Shown piece after piece: positions 24,559 to 33,051 of a DNA stretch of 64,000 nucleotides. The position numbers and the translations under genes were made by a program. The notes beneath the pieces are model-generated. The model saw only the letters and a program-made list of their open reading frames with translations. It made no database searches and was not told where the DNA came from. How positions within the stretch are numbered: the first letter of the stretch is position 1; each line of letters begins with the position of its first letter. This DNA comes from G963677185 sp963677185 (GTDB lineage Bacteria; Bacillota; Syntrophomonadia; Syntrophomonadales; Syntrophomonadaceae). The stretch spans positions 1,612,001-1,676,000 of the forward strand of contig OY781889.1 in assembly GCA_963677185.1 (NCBI GenBank). Reading direction: 5' to 3'.

Positions 24559-24623
24559 ATTATATTCCAACCAGCCCGTAAATTAAAGCTTATGAAAGCA
24601 TTGTTTATCCGGCAGTCATTCCC
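24559..24623. repeat. 65-bp direct repeat, left flank of IS1634-type element
   Basis: Matches 26581-26645 at 64 of 65 positions (T at 24616 versus C at 26638). It begins ATTATATTCCAACCAGC. It directly abuts the left end of the element. IS1549/IS1634-type elements are known for long, variable target duplications. Confidence 0.85.
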
Positions 24624-24658
24624 GGGTCTTTGACAGTTGAATAGAAGAAAAAGCCTTG

Positions 24659-24686
24659 AAAAGCCCGACAGGGGCTTATTTTTTTG
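24659..24686 (+). terminator. Terminator inside the left IS end
   Basis: AAGCCC (24661-24666), loop GACA, GGGCTT, then ATTTTTTTT. It would stop transcripts entering from the left. Confidence 0.65.
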
Positions 24687-24716
24687 TCAATTTTACCATT
24701 TTGCTATTGAGTACAG

Positions 24717-24745
24717 TTGAGTACAGTTGAGTACAGCGGTATAAT
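24717..24745 (+). promoter_or_regulatory. Transposase promoter with 10-bp tandem repeats
   Basis: The -35 TTGAGT (24717-24722) and perfect -10 TATAAT (24740-24745) are 17 bp apart. The motif GTACAGTTGA is repeated at 24711 and 24721, with a partial third copy at 24731. The repeats overlap the -35 and could bind a regulator or transposase. Confidence 0.8.
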
Positions 24746-24767
24746 ATAAGGGATTGGAGGTGTTTTG

Positions 24768-26480
24768 ATGCGGTTGAAGGTTACTAAATCTAAAAATGCT
24801 GCTTCGCTTTATGTAATAAGGTCCACCTATGTGAATGGCGTTCATTCCTCCAAGATCGTGGAAAAGCTTGGCACGTACGCTGAACTCCTGGATAAGTTGG
24901 GCGGGCAAGATCCTTATGAATGGGCTAAAGAGTACATCGCGGAGCTTAACCGGCAGGAAAAAGAGAACAAGCGTGAAGTCCTGGTCAAGTATTCACCGGT
25001 CAAGATTATTGATAAAGGCCAGCAGCAGTTATTCAATGGCGGCTACCTGTTCCTGCAAAAGATCTATCACGAGCTCAAGCTTGATAAAATGTGCCAAACC
25101 ATCGCTAAAAAATACAAGTTCTCTTTCGACCTGGACTCCATCCTATCCAGGCTGGTCTACGCCAGGATCATCTACCCTTCTTCCAAGCTTTCTACATACC
25201 AGGATTCCTCCATGTTCATGGAGCAGCCTTCGTTTGACCTCCACCAAATCTACCGTGCTTTGGAGGTTATCGCCAAGGAGGCCGATTTTATCCAGGCTTC
25301 CCTTTACGCCAACAGCCTGGCTGTTTCAAAGAGGAATACGAAGGTGCTGTATTACGATTGCACCAACTATTTCTTTGAAATAGAGCAGGAGTCAGGCATC
25401 AAGCAATACGGCTATTCCAAGGAGCATCGCCCCAACCCCATCGTCCAGATGGGACTGTTCATGGATGGGGACGGGATACCCCTGGCTATATATATTGGCA
25501 AAGGCAATACTAATGAGCAGCTGACTCTAAAGCCGCTGGAGGAAAAAATACTGTCCGATTTTAATTGCTCCAAGTTCATCGTCTGTACTGATGCCGGGCT
25601 CGCTTCCAATAGCAACCGCAAGTTCAATAACCAGGGCGACCGTGCTTTCATAACTACGCAGTCAGTCAAGAAGCTGAAGAAGCACCTGAAGGAATGGGCC
25701 TTAAGCCCTGAAGGCTGGCTCCTGCCTGGCGACAGCTCAAAATACAGTCTGGATATGCTTGATGAGGAGAAGGACTGGGAGAAGACTTTTTACAAGGAGC
25801 GCTGGATTGTGGAAGACGGGCTGGAACAGAAGCTCATCGTGTCTTTTTCGCTCAAGTACCAAAACTACCAGCGAAAGATCAGAAATGCCCAAATTGAGAG
25901 AGCCCACAAAGTCCTGGATACGAATCTGGGCAAGCTGAATAAGGTGAACCAAAACGACTACAAGCGTTTTATCAAGAAAACCAGTGTCACTTCAGAAGGA
26001 GAGGTGGCCAGCAAGGCGGTATATGAAATTGACAACACTGTCATTGGGAAAGAGGAGGCTTTTGACGGTTTCTACGCGGTCTGCACCAACCTTGATGGCG
26101 ACGCTGCAACCGTTCTGGCGATAAACAAGCGGCGCTGGCGGATCGAGGAGTGCTTCCGGATCATGAAAACCGAGTTCAAAGCCCGGCCAGTGTACCTTAG
26201 TCGCGATGACCGGATAACGGCGCATTTCATGACCTGTTTTATCGCCTTGGTGGTATACAGGCTCCTGGAAAAGCGGCTGGAGGAACAATACACGTGCAGC
26301 GAGATTGTTCAGGGTCTGCGGGACATGAATTTTCACGAAATCAAGGGCGAAGGCTTCGTTCCAACCTACACGAGAACCGATTTCACCGACAGCCTTCATG
26401 ATGCTTTTGGCTTCCGTACTGACTACCAGATACTGACCACTCGACAGGCGAAAAATATTTTTAAGGTTACTAAGTCTTAA
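24768..26480 (+). CDS. Transposase, IS1634 family (DDE)
   Basis: 570 aa, full length for the family. An N-terminal region (about 1-60) with Y-V-N-G-V-H-S-S-K-I-V-E-K-L-G is the typical start of this transposase group. DDE catalytic candidates: first D in Y-Y-D-C-T-N-Y-F-F-E (about 200), second D in V-C-T-D-A-G-L-A (about 275), and E in R-I-E-E-C-F-R-I-M-K-T-E-F (about 460). No frameshift or internal stop is present. The ATG at 24768 follows GGAGGTG; an in-frame ATG at 24765 is also possible. Confidence 0.93.
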   Translation: MRLKVTKSKNAASLYVIRSTYVNGVHSSKIVEKLGTYAELLDKLGGQDPYEWAKEYIAELNRQEKENKREVLVKYSPVKIIDKGQQQLFNGGYLFLQKIYHELKLDKMCQTIAKKYKFSFDLDSILSRLVYARIIYPSSKLSTYQDSSMFMEQPSFDLHQIYRALEVIAKEADFIQASLYANSLAVSKRNTKVLYYDCTNYFFEIEQESGIKQYGYSKEHRPNPIVQMGLFMDGDGIPLAIYIGKGNTNEQLTLKPLEEKILSDFNCSKFIVCTDAGLASNSNRKFNNQGDRAFITTQSVKKLKKHLKEWALSPEGWLLPGDSSKYSLDMLDEEKDWEKTFYKERWIVEDGLEQKLIVSFSLKYQNYQRKIRNAQIERAHKVLDTNLGKLNKVNQNDYKRFIKKTSVTSEGEVASKAVYEIDNTVIGKEEAFDGFYAVCTNLDGDAATVLAINKRRWRIEECFRIMKTEFKARPVYLSRDDRITAHFMTCFIALVVYRLLEKRLEEQYTCSEIVQGLRDMNFHEIKGEGFVPTYTRTDFTDSLHDAFGFRTDYQILTTRQAKNIFKVTKS

Positions 26481-26514
26481 GCAAACGTTACTCACTTTTT
26501 ATTTGCATAAAGAA

Positions 26515-26554
26515 ACCCCGCAATCCCCTATAATAGGTGCTTGCGGGGCTTTTT
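26515..26554 (+). terminator. Terminator at the right IS end
   Basis: ACCCCGCAA (26515-26523) pairs with TTGCGGGGC (26541-26549) followed by TTTTT. It ends the transposase transcript. Confidence 0.85.
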
Positions 26555-26580
26555 CGCCTTCTGCAAGTGTCAAAGACAGG

Positions 26581-26645
26581 ATTATATTCCAACCAGCCCG
26601 TAAATTAAAGCTTATGAAAGCATTGTTTATCCGGCAGCCATTCCC
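26581..26645. repeat. 65-bp direct repeat, right flank of IS1634-type element
   Basis: Partner of 24559-24623 (64/65 identity). The region from here to 26850 holds no gene; it has a small CCGCAATGCGG dyad at 26649-26659 and a TATAAT at 26813-26818 that may drive the next gene. Confidence 0.85.
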
Positions 26646-26850
26646 TTACCGCAATGCGGCAATTTAATCTGAAGTATCCAGCATTTCCTTCTGCGTTTTT
26701 TTGCTGAAAGCCCCCAGGATTAGGCGGGAAGAAGCTATGCCATTTATTTAACCAGCATGCCAGGAGCAGGAGGGAACTATGGTTCAATTCTTACCAATTG
26801 CCAGATCCAGTGTATAATAAAAATACTAATCGCGCTTGTAGTCATCCATA

Positions 26851-27105
26851 ATGGCCGATGTGATTGGACTGAAAAGAAATCTGCCCAAACGTCAGCTTGT
26901 TGAATATGAGCGGATAATAATCCGACGAGGGGTTGATAATATAAGCTCGAATCAAATGGGTTTGATTAAGGCGTTTTGCGTTGTGACCGCTTCTTTAATT
27001 GTGTTTGCTTACCTGCTCGATTATATCAGGCCTGAATATCAGTATTACGTGTGGGCCATAGCCATTGCCGGCATGGCGGTTACATTTTCCCTTTATAAGA
27101 AATAG
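26851..27105 (+). CDS. Small two-helix membrane protein
   Basis: 84 aa. A basic N-terminal segment (about 1-45) is followed by two membrane helices (about 47-61 and 66-80) and a short K-K end. No family is recognised. The ATG at 26851 lacks a clear Shine-Dalgarno sequence; a TATAAT at 26813-26818 lies only about 30 bases upstream, so the message may be nearly leaderless. Probably real given hydropathy, but function is unknown. Confidence 0.55.
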   Translation: MADVIGLKRNLPKRQLVEYERIIIRRGVDNISSNQMGLIKAFCVVTASLIVFAYLLDYIRPEYQYYVWAIAIAGMAVTFSLYKK

Positions 27106-27125
27106 CACACATAAAAGCTTCTGTG

Positions 27126-27509
27126 CTAGGCTATCATCAGCCAGGCGCTCAGGGCGGTCTGGGCTAATGAAACAACCAGTGTCGATGTCAGCAGCACCCT
27201 CGACAGGGGAGTGTTAAACTCTGCTCTGCCCTTGATCAGGTGATAGGAATGAAAAGCGAAGGCATATATGCCACCTGCGCTCAGTGCAATTGACAGGATA
27301 AGGCCCCAATAGCTTTGATCATGCACCAGCACCAGCCCGCCGAGAATAAGGAACAGCATGGGGACATGAATGATCAGGAAACCGTTGATACCGGACGGCT
27401 TCAAGGCTTTGATCAGGTTCCATTCCTGCCAGTAAGCAGAATCGATCTCATGATCGATCAGCAGGACGGCATTGATAAAATAGATGTAAAATAGGGTTTC
27501 AAAGCTCAT
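27126..27509 (-). CDS. DUF6713-like membrane protein
   Basis: 127 aa with four hydrophobic segments. The first segment contains the L-L-I-D-H-E-I-D-S-A-Y-W-x-E-W motif, which I recall as characteristic of DUF6713. It follows a TetR-family gene by 20 bp in the same direction, so it is likely a member and target of that autoregulated operon. Function unknown. Confidence 0.75.
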   Translation of the reverse strand: MSFETLFYIYFINAVLLIDHEIDSAYWQEWNLIKALKPSGINGFLIIHVPMLFLILGGLVLVHDQSYWGLILSIALSAGGIYAFAFHSYHLIKGRAEFNTPLSRVLLTSTLVVSLAQTALSAWLMIA

Positions 27510-27529
27510 CTCATGGCACCTCCCCGTGC

Positions 27530-28111
27530 TTATCGAACCGGTTTTACCGGCGATTTTATTCCATCCAGCAGAAAGTCCGCCATCTTCTGAATATCCGCGA
27601 CGATGGCCTCACGGTCGTGAAATTTCAGAGCGTCCAGGGTATAGGCGTTGATCATGCGTATAACAATGGCGATATCGGTATCCTGGCGCAAGAAGCCCTG
27701 TCGCTTGCCTTTTTCGAAAAAACTGGTTATTGCATCATAATACTGGCTGCTGGCCTGGGTGATCTCTTCTTCAATAGCCGGATACTCCAGGAATATTGCT
27801 TGCATATTATCAACCGAAAGCCGGGAAGCAAAAAACGCAAACTCAATAATCAGCTCATGGAGACGATCCTCGTATTGGCGGTCATCTTCCAGCAACTGCC
27901 GCACCTTTCCCTGGTATTCAATTATTCCGTCGACGACGATCTCCCTGATGAGGGCTTCTTTGGATGGATATATACGGTACAGGGTGTCCTTGGCCATTCC
28001 GGACCTTTTGGCCAGGGTGGCCATGGTCCAGCCTTTGCATCCGCTGGTCTTGATCAGGCTGGCTGCTTCATTTTTCACCCGGTTCACCACCAGGAGGTTT
28101 TTCACTTTCAT
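27530..28111 (-). CDS. TetR/AcrR-family regulator
   Basis: 193 aa. N-terminal helix-turn-helix (about 10-58): W-T-M-A-T-L-A-K-R-S-G-M-A-K-D-T-L-Y-R-I-Y-P-S-K-E-A-L. The C-terminal ligand domain is all-helical and variable. It precedes a DUF6713-like membrane protein gene (20-bp gap), its likely target. The gap upstream holds two neighbouring perfect hairpins at 28269-28310. Confidence 0.9.
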   Translation of the reverse strand: MKVKNLLVVNRVKNEAASLIKTSGCKGWTMATLAKRSGMAKDTLYRIYPSKEALIREIVVDGIIEYQGKVRQLLEDDRQYEDRLHELIIEFAFFASRLSVDNMQAIFLEYPAIEEEITQASSQYYDAITSFFEKGKRQGFLRQDTDIAIVIRMINAYTLDALKFHDREAIVADIQKMADFLLDGIKSPVKPVR

Positions 28112-28268
28112 AAAACAAACCTTTCAAACCGGAAAAGTATTATGGGTCTTATTATATGTAAGGATATGGGATATGTCAATATGCAAAAGTGTCGTTTACC
28201 TTCGATTATCGTGATAAACTAACAAAATAAACACAATTCTAAAACGCTCTATGGCCAGAAGGAATGGA

Positions 28269-28310
28269 TTGTCAGCATGTATTCTGACAAAATAACACGT
28301 TAGTGTTATT
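28269..28310. repeat. Two adjacent perfect inverted repeats
   Basis: TTGTCAG (28269-28275) with CTGACAA (28284-28290), and immediately after it AATAACAC (28291-28298) with GTGTTATT (28303-28310). They lie between divergent tetR and stalk-protein genes and may be operators or a terminator-like structure; there is no T-run. Confidence 0.5.
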
Positions 28311-28402
28311 CGCAATGGAGAGTAAATGAAAGAATCATCCCCTTGTATAATTTCAAGGCGGCGGAATAATCAGGGTAATAAATAATATGAAAGGGTGGTT
28401 GG

Positions 28403-29308
28403 GTGAAGACAAATGTTCAAATCAACAAAAACGGGCCTGGGAGCGCAGCTCGTATTTCAGCTCTGGTACTGTTGGTTGCCTTGGTGTTTGTTCCTGGCGG
28501 GATAGCTGCAGCTGCAAGCCCGTTTCCGGGCGGCGGCGAAGTCAGCTATCTTATTAACGGGGACAAGGTCAGCGGAGATGCACCGGTGGTTATGAACGAA
28601 AGAGTCCTGGTACCGCTTGATGAGCTCTCCGAAGAACTGTTGATCGAGTGTTCACAGAATAACACGGATCAGAGCATGGAGCTGGTGCGGGGGGACGAGA
28701 CTGCCGTACTTCCAATGGAGAAGGAGCTGGCGATAATTAACGGCAGACAGGTTGTTCTGGATGTCAGCGCGACCAGCTTTGGCTCCAAGGTCTATGTTCC
28801 ATTGCGCATCGTGGTTGAATCCTTTGGTGGAACCGTGCAGTGGGATGCGAGCCGTAACTGTGTCCTGGTCAGCGACCAGCCCAGCTTGTATCTTGATGGC
28901 ATAGACGCCCGGGTAGTGAAGGTTTACGAAGCAGCTGATGTGAATCAATGGTGGCTGGACAAGGGATATGCAGAAAAGCCTTATAAGGGAGAAACACAGG
29001 TGGTCGAAGCTGAATTGGAAGCTGATCACACCTTCGGACGGGTTTATGACGGTGATATATCAGGCAAATATGGAGGATGGCTGCTTAACAACAGCGATCT
29101 GGATTTACTGGCACCATCAGAAATACGCAATGAATGGGCTCTGCCGGCATTGCCGCTGTACCGGGTGGATGTGATACTGGATGACGGCATTCATATCAGA
29201 GCCGGGCTGGCAGCGCCGGTAGCCGGCTGGGGAGACGGCGGCATGGTGCAATTCGACTTGATGGGGGAGAAAACAGGGGATTTCGTTAATGAAAGACCGC
29301 TTAACTAG
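28403..29308 (+). CDS. Secreted stalk-domain (copper-amine-oxidase N-like) protein
   Basis: 301 aa with a GTG start preceded by AAAGGGTGG. Residues 1-38 are a signal peptide ending A-A-A-A. A stalk domain (about 45-160) follows, with V-L-V-P-L-D-E-L and V-Y-V-P-L-R-I-V-V-E-S-F-G-G-T-V-Q-W-D, the usual copper-amine-oxidase-like repeat found in clostridial surface proteins. The C-terminal half (about 165-301) is a beta-rich region not assigned to a family. It is a likely cell-wall or extracellular protein. Confidence 0.8.
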   Translation: MKTNVQINKNGPGSAARISALVLLVALVFVPGGIAAAASPFPGGGEVSYLINGDKVSGDAPVVMNERVLVPLDELSEELLIECSQNNTDQSMELVRGDETAVLPMEKELAIINGRQVVLDVSATSFGSKVYVPLRIVVESFGGTVQWDASRNCVLVSDQPSLYLDGIDARVVKVYEAADVNQWWLDKGYAEKPYKGETQVVEAELEADHTFGRVYDGDISGKYGGWLLNNSDLDLLAPSEIRNEWALPALPLYRVDVILDDGIHIRAGLAAPVAGWGDGGMVQFDLMGEKTGDFVNERPLN

Positions 29309-29452
29309 AGGCCTGGCATTAAATGCCAGCCGATGGAATTGGCTCAAACTGCAGCGCTGATTCCCGGAGCAAGCGTTCTATGATCGGCTTCAGCCACTAC
29401 ACTTGAGTGGGCAAAACGAACCTTAAAAGGGCCGCAGGCGGGAGGCAAGCCA

Positions 29453-30358
29453 TTGAGTGACGGCACCCTTCAATACACAGTCCAGGCTGGGGACAGCTGC
29501 ATATTTTTACGCGATGTCATGAAACACCGGTTTCGCCTGTCGCGCAGTCTTTTAAATCAGCTCAAAGCCCAGCAGCGGATCATGGTCAACGGCCGGTTTA
29601 CCAGGACTGACTACCGTTTGCAGGCTGGAGATCTGGTTACAATCGATGTTGAGCTGGATGAAGAATGCGGTTTGCCGGCTTTTTATCTGCCCCTCAATAT
29701 CTGCTACGAAGACCAGGATTACCTGGTAGTGGATAAGCCTCCGGGCTTGAAGATCCATCCCAGCGGAGATCCAGATGAGGTGACCCTGGCTGGAGCCGTA
29801 GCCTATTACTGGAAATCAAACGGCCGGAACTGCCGGTTCCGGCCCATCAACCGCCTGGATAAGGACACCAGCGGGCTGGTTCTGGTTGGTAAAAGCCAAT
29901 ACGCCCACCAGGCAGTATATCAGCAGCAAAGGAAGGGCGCGGTATCCCGCAGCTATCTTGCCGTGGTTGAAGGGGTGGTGGGTCCAGACCAGGGCGTGAT
30001 TGACCTTCCCATAATTCACCACGAACCGCATGTCAGCGCGGCCCGTTGCGTGGCAGCAGAGGGGCGGCAAGCTTTGACCAGCTTTGCGGTGATACGGAGA
30101 TTTGCATCTCATTCGCTGCTCTCACTGGTTCTGGGCACCGGGCGCACTCACCAGATCCGGGTTCATCTGAGCCATTATGGGCATCCCGTGTGCGGAGATA
30201 CGCTGTACGGCAGCCCCAGCCTTTTCATTAACCGCCAGGCTCTGCATGCCGCGCGCCTTATTTTTGATCATCCCCGGAGCGGTCAACGCATCGAACTGCA
30301 GTCCCCTCTGCCGGATGATATGCTGAATCTATTAAAAAACATAGGGAATCAGGTATGA
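29453..30358 (+). CDS. RluA-family 23S rRNA pseudouridine synthase
   Basis: 301 aa, RluD/RluC type. An N-terminal S4 RNA-binding domain (about 18-75) precedes the synthase domain. The catalytic Asp lies in N-R-L-D-K-D-T-S-G-L; most homologues have H before R-L-D, here Asn. R-T-H-Q-I-R-V-H and the G-D-x-L-Y-G segment complete the fold. A TTG start follows GGAGG. It isomerises uridines in rRNA; which positions cannot be told. It ends 15 bp before the RelA/SpoT-RyR gene, which converges on it. Confidence 0.9.
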   Translation: MSDGTLQYTVQAGDSCIFLRDVMKHRFRLSRSLLNQLKAQQRIMVNGRFTRTDYRLQAGDLVTIDVELDEECGLPAFYLPLNICYEDQDYLVVDKPPGLKIHPSGDPDEVTLAGAVAYYWKSNGRNCRFRPINRLDKDTSGLVLVGKSQYAHQAVYQQQRKGAVSRSYLAVVEGVVGPDQGVIDLPIIHHEPHVSAARCVAAEGRQALTSFAVIRRFASHSLLSLVLGTGRTHQIRVHLSHYGHPVCGDTLYGSPSLFINRQALHAARLIFDHPRSGQRIELQSPLPDDMLNLLKNIGNQV

Positions 30359-30373
30359 AACTACCGCCATTGG

Positions 30374-32986
30374 TCATTTTACCTTGTATATTTCAAATCC
30401 CAGTTTTTCCAGCATATCGCCGTAATTGCTGATGTTATTGCGGTCATAGCCAGCGATGTCGGGTGGCAATTGCTCCCAGGGTATTAGCCAGGGAGATATT
30501 TTATTGGCAACATCTTTTTCAGGCCCATAGCGCCACCCTTTCTGCAGCCTTTCTGCATTCCAGCGGCCATGTTCGATTTCGGCCATAATCTCGATGTCCT
30601 TTTTAGTAAATTTTGGCCGGACAGCATGACCTTTAACTTTCCGGATCGCGTATTGGCGGCTGCTCAATACTTCAACGCAATATGCTGCCTGGTGGCGGTT
30701 GGATTCTTTTAATCCTTCGTCAAGCTTGCTCCAGGATTGAAGCGACGGATCTGAAGGAGCCATATTCTGCAGATATTTTTCATGTATTTGCTGAGCGGCG
30801 TCATCAAGGTGTTCTGCAAAATCTCCGTCCATTTTGCCACGCAAGGTTTCGGTTGAGATAATCAGGGCGCGCAGCGTGTAAGGATCAAAGGGAACATTGA
30901 TAAGATCGGGGTTTTGATTAAAGCAATCGTCCCGGAAGATTTCCTGGGCGGCTCGGCCGCTGGATTCAATAATCGCCGCGCGGGCACCCAACGCCAGGGC
31001 CATGCGGTATTCCATACTCGCAATCTGCCCTCCGCTAATTCCCACCAGGGTGACATCTGCAGGTTCAATATCTGAAGCGATTAAATCGAACCAATATTGA
31101 AGCGGGTGGCCGATGCCATATCCGTGTTCTTCGGTTTGGACAACGGTAAATATTTTATGAACTGTAGTTGATAACACACTGGTTCGGTCAACCGGCACAT
31201 ATCCCCTCAGGGTAATATTGGCTTCTTGATTCTTGTTAAGCTCGCCCACTACCGATGCGATGAGCCCGGGCACCCCTTTGTTGGTTCCTCCAGATATAAT
31301 CGTACCAGAGAATTCACGCAGCGCGGTTTTAAGCAGGGGTTCGGACTCCAAAATGCGAGCCGGGGGAGATAGAAAAGTGCCGCCAGCCAGGATTAATACG
31401 GGCTTCTTGATGGCCCGGGCCATGGTGGTTTCGAGGTTGTTAAGATCTACACTATTTCCCAGCAATAGATTTTTTCGGGCATAGATCCGGATCGCCTGTA
31501 TTGAAGCGGGTTCTTTGAAAGCCACTGCTTTGCCCAGAATCAAGGTTTTTTCGATCCATGAACATTCCCCGGGGAATAAGCCCTCATATCCGCTATGTTT
31601 AATGAAACTCAGTTCATCATTAAAAAGCTCCAGGTGGGTTTGGTCACTATTGATTCTGCAGTACTGAATGGCTTCCAGATAGGCCAGCATGCTCTTTTCA
31701 AAATCCCGGGCTGCAAAATGCAGGCGGCCAATGGTGAAATATGCCCCGGGCAACTCCAGGCCAGAGCTAATGTGCCGGCGGCAGGTAGCTATGGCTTCAA
31801 GAATGCTCCTGCGAATCAGGTTGACGATGCTGGTCTGTTGCAGGTGGTTGGACAGGCATTGGGCCAGGATATAGGGGTTGCCGGGGTCCATTTGCAAGGC
31901 CCGGTCGCAGTGCCTGGGATCATCGCCGTACGGGCCGTGTTTACAGCACCAGGCTAACAGAATGAGCGCCTTGGAATATAGCTTGCGTTCTTTCAAGGTC
32001 ATGCTTTCCGGACATATTGCACCGCTATCACTCGGTTCCACAACGCTTTGAAGCAGATTCAACCCTTCTAAATATTCCGAACCGTGAGGATCCTTTTGAT
32101 TGTAACGGCAGCAGGCATAACCGTATTCTATTTTTATCTCGACGGCCAGGTTCTCATCTGATACGGTCGAAGTTTTCGAATATGGTTCCAGCACTTCACA
32201 AACCAGCTGCCAGTCGTGGCATGTCTTGGCAATGAAAGCAATCTGCATGGCGATGGCCGGCTTATTCTCACTTTTCGGCTCGTTGGCCAGAATTAGCCTC
32301 AAGGCGTCAATCTCGCTTAGGCGTTCATCGGCCTTCATATATGCGCTGTAGTTAAGCTTGTAACGGTCGAAATTGTTGGTAAATTGGGCAAACTCCCGAT
32401 CAGTGCTTTCTAACAAAGCGGCCAACCGGGCACTGTCCCGCATGCTGGCTTCTGGAACCTTGAAACCGGATTTATAAATTCGATCGTGGAGAATATCTGC
32501 CCAGGCGTGCTGCAGGAGGGTTCGCACTTGAATTTCGGCTTTGCGATTCTCGATCATTTTCCATTCCGTTTCAACACCGAGAACAGAATCAGACTTGAGC
32601 TGTACAACGTAGTGATGGGACAAATAGCCGAATTCACTGGTGGAAAGGCGGGAGCTTACATCCAGGCTGTTAGCCCAGTCTACTTCAAAATTGTCTTGAA
32701 TAAAGCGGCATATGTTGTCAACCTGATCTTGAGTGTGCGTGATGATGCGGCCTCCGCACAGGTCAGTGAGCTGGCGGTATGGTTCTTTATACTTATCATG
32801 TTTGCGGATGGCCTTTTCCGCAAAGCTGGAAACTGACTTGGGGCGCGCCTGTACAATGGCCAGGGGCGCGTGCAGGTGGCTGGCTGCCTCCAATATTTTC
32901 GATAGTACATCTGCGTAGGTTTTGTAGATCTCGTACTCGGTACGATATTTTCTAATCTGATCCTTGTGCCAGGTGCTGGTAGGCAT
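30374..32986 (-). CDS. RelA/SpoT-TPR-SLOG-RyR fusion protein
   Basis: 870 aa, cytoplasmic. The start at 32986 is supported by GGGGGA 8 bases upstream; an in-frame ATG at 33016 is weaker. Domains: a RelA/SpoT (p)ppGpp-synthetase-like fold (about 40-175) with R-P-K-S-V-S-S, D-L-C-G-G-R-I-I, F-G-Y-L-S-H-H and E-I-Q-V-R-T-L-L-Q-H-A-W-A, which keeps the Mg-binding Asp and Glu; a helical TPR-like middle (about 215-520); a SLOG/LSDAT nucleotide-binding Rossmannoid (about 527-700, V-L-I-L-A-G-G-T and I-I-S-G-G-T-N-K-G-V); and a C-terminal RyR domain (about 755-868, K-E-S-N-R, M-A-E-I-E-H-G-R-W and G-W-R-Y-G). No hydrolase domain is present. It probably makes or senses an alarmone-type nucleotide. It follows the PfkB-AAA-RyR gene in a leftward operon with a 65-bp gap. 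Confidence 0.85.
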   Translation of the reverse strand: MPTSTWHKDQIRKYRTEYEIYKTYADVLSKILEAASHLHAPLAIVQARPKSVSSFAEKAIRKHDKYKEPYRQLTDLCGGRIITHTQDQVDNICRFIQDNFEVDWANSLDVSSRLSTSEFGYLSHHYVVQLKSDSVLGVETEWKMIENRKAEIQVRTLLQHAWADILHDRIYKSGFKVPEASMRDSARLAALLESTDREFAQFTNNFDRYKLNYSAYMKADERLSEIDALRLILANEPKSENKPAIAMQIAFIAKTCHDWQLVCEVLEPYSKTSTVSDENLAVEIKIEYGYACCRYNQKDPHGSEYLEGLNLLQSVVEPSDSGAICPESMTLKERKLYSKALILLAWCCKHGPYGDDPRHCDRALQMDPGNPYILAQCLSNHLQQTSIVNLIRRSILEAIATCRRHISSGLELPGAYFTIGRLHFAARDFEKSMLAYLEAIQYCRINSDQTHLELFNDELSFIKHSGYEGLFPGECSWIEKTLILGKAVAFKEPASIQAIRIYARKNLLLGNSVDLNNLETTMARAIKKPVLILAGGTFLSPPARILESEPLLKTALREFSGTIISGGTNKGVPGLIASVVGELNKNQEANITLRGYVPVDRTSVLSTTVHKIFTVVQTEEHGYGIGHPLQYWFDLIASDIEPADVTLVGISGGQIASMEYRMALALGARAAIIESSGRAAQEIFRDDCFNQNPDLINVPFDPYTLRALIISTETLRGKMDGDFAEHLDDAAQQIHEKYLQNMAPSDPSLQSWSKLDEGLKESNRHQAAYCVEVLSSRQYAIRKVKGHAVRPKFTKKDIEIMAEIEHGRWNAERLQKGWRYGPEKDVANKISPWLIPWEQLPPDIAGYDRNNISNYGDMLEKLGFEIYKVK

Positions 32987-33051
32987 ACATTTTCCCCCTG
33001 TCCATTCATTTACCATTACAACAACTGCTATATATAGATGCCCGGCGCGGC

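Larger units (their letters stand above)
24624..26580 (+). mobile_element. IS1634-family insertion sequence (about 1957 bp)
   Basis: One transposase gene between imperfect inverted ends: the left end begins GGGTCTTTGACAGTTG, and the right end read inward begins CCTGTCTTTGACACTTG, sharing GTCTTTGACA-x-TTG. It is flanked by 65-bp direct repeats. A terminator lies just inside each end (24659-24686 and 26515-26554), which would isolate it from neighbouring transcription. All parts are intact and the repeats are nearly identical, so insertion is probably recent. Confidence 0.85.
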
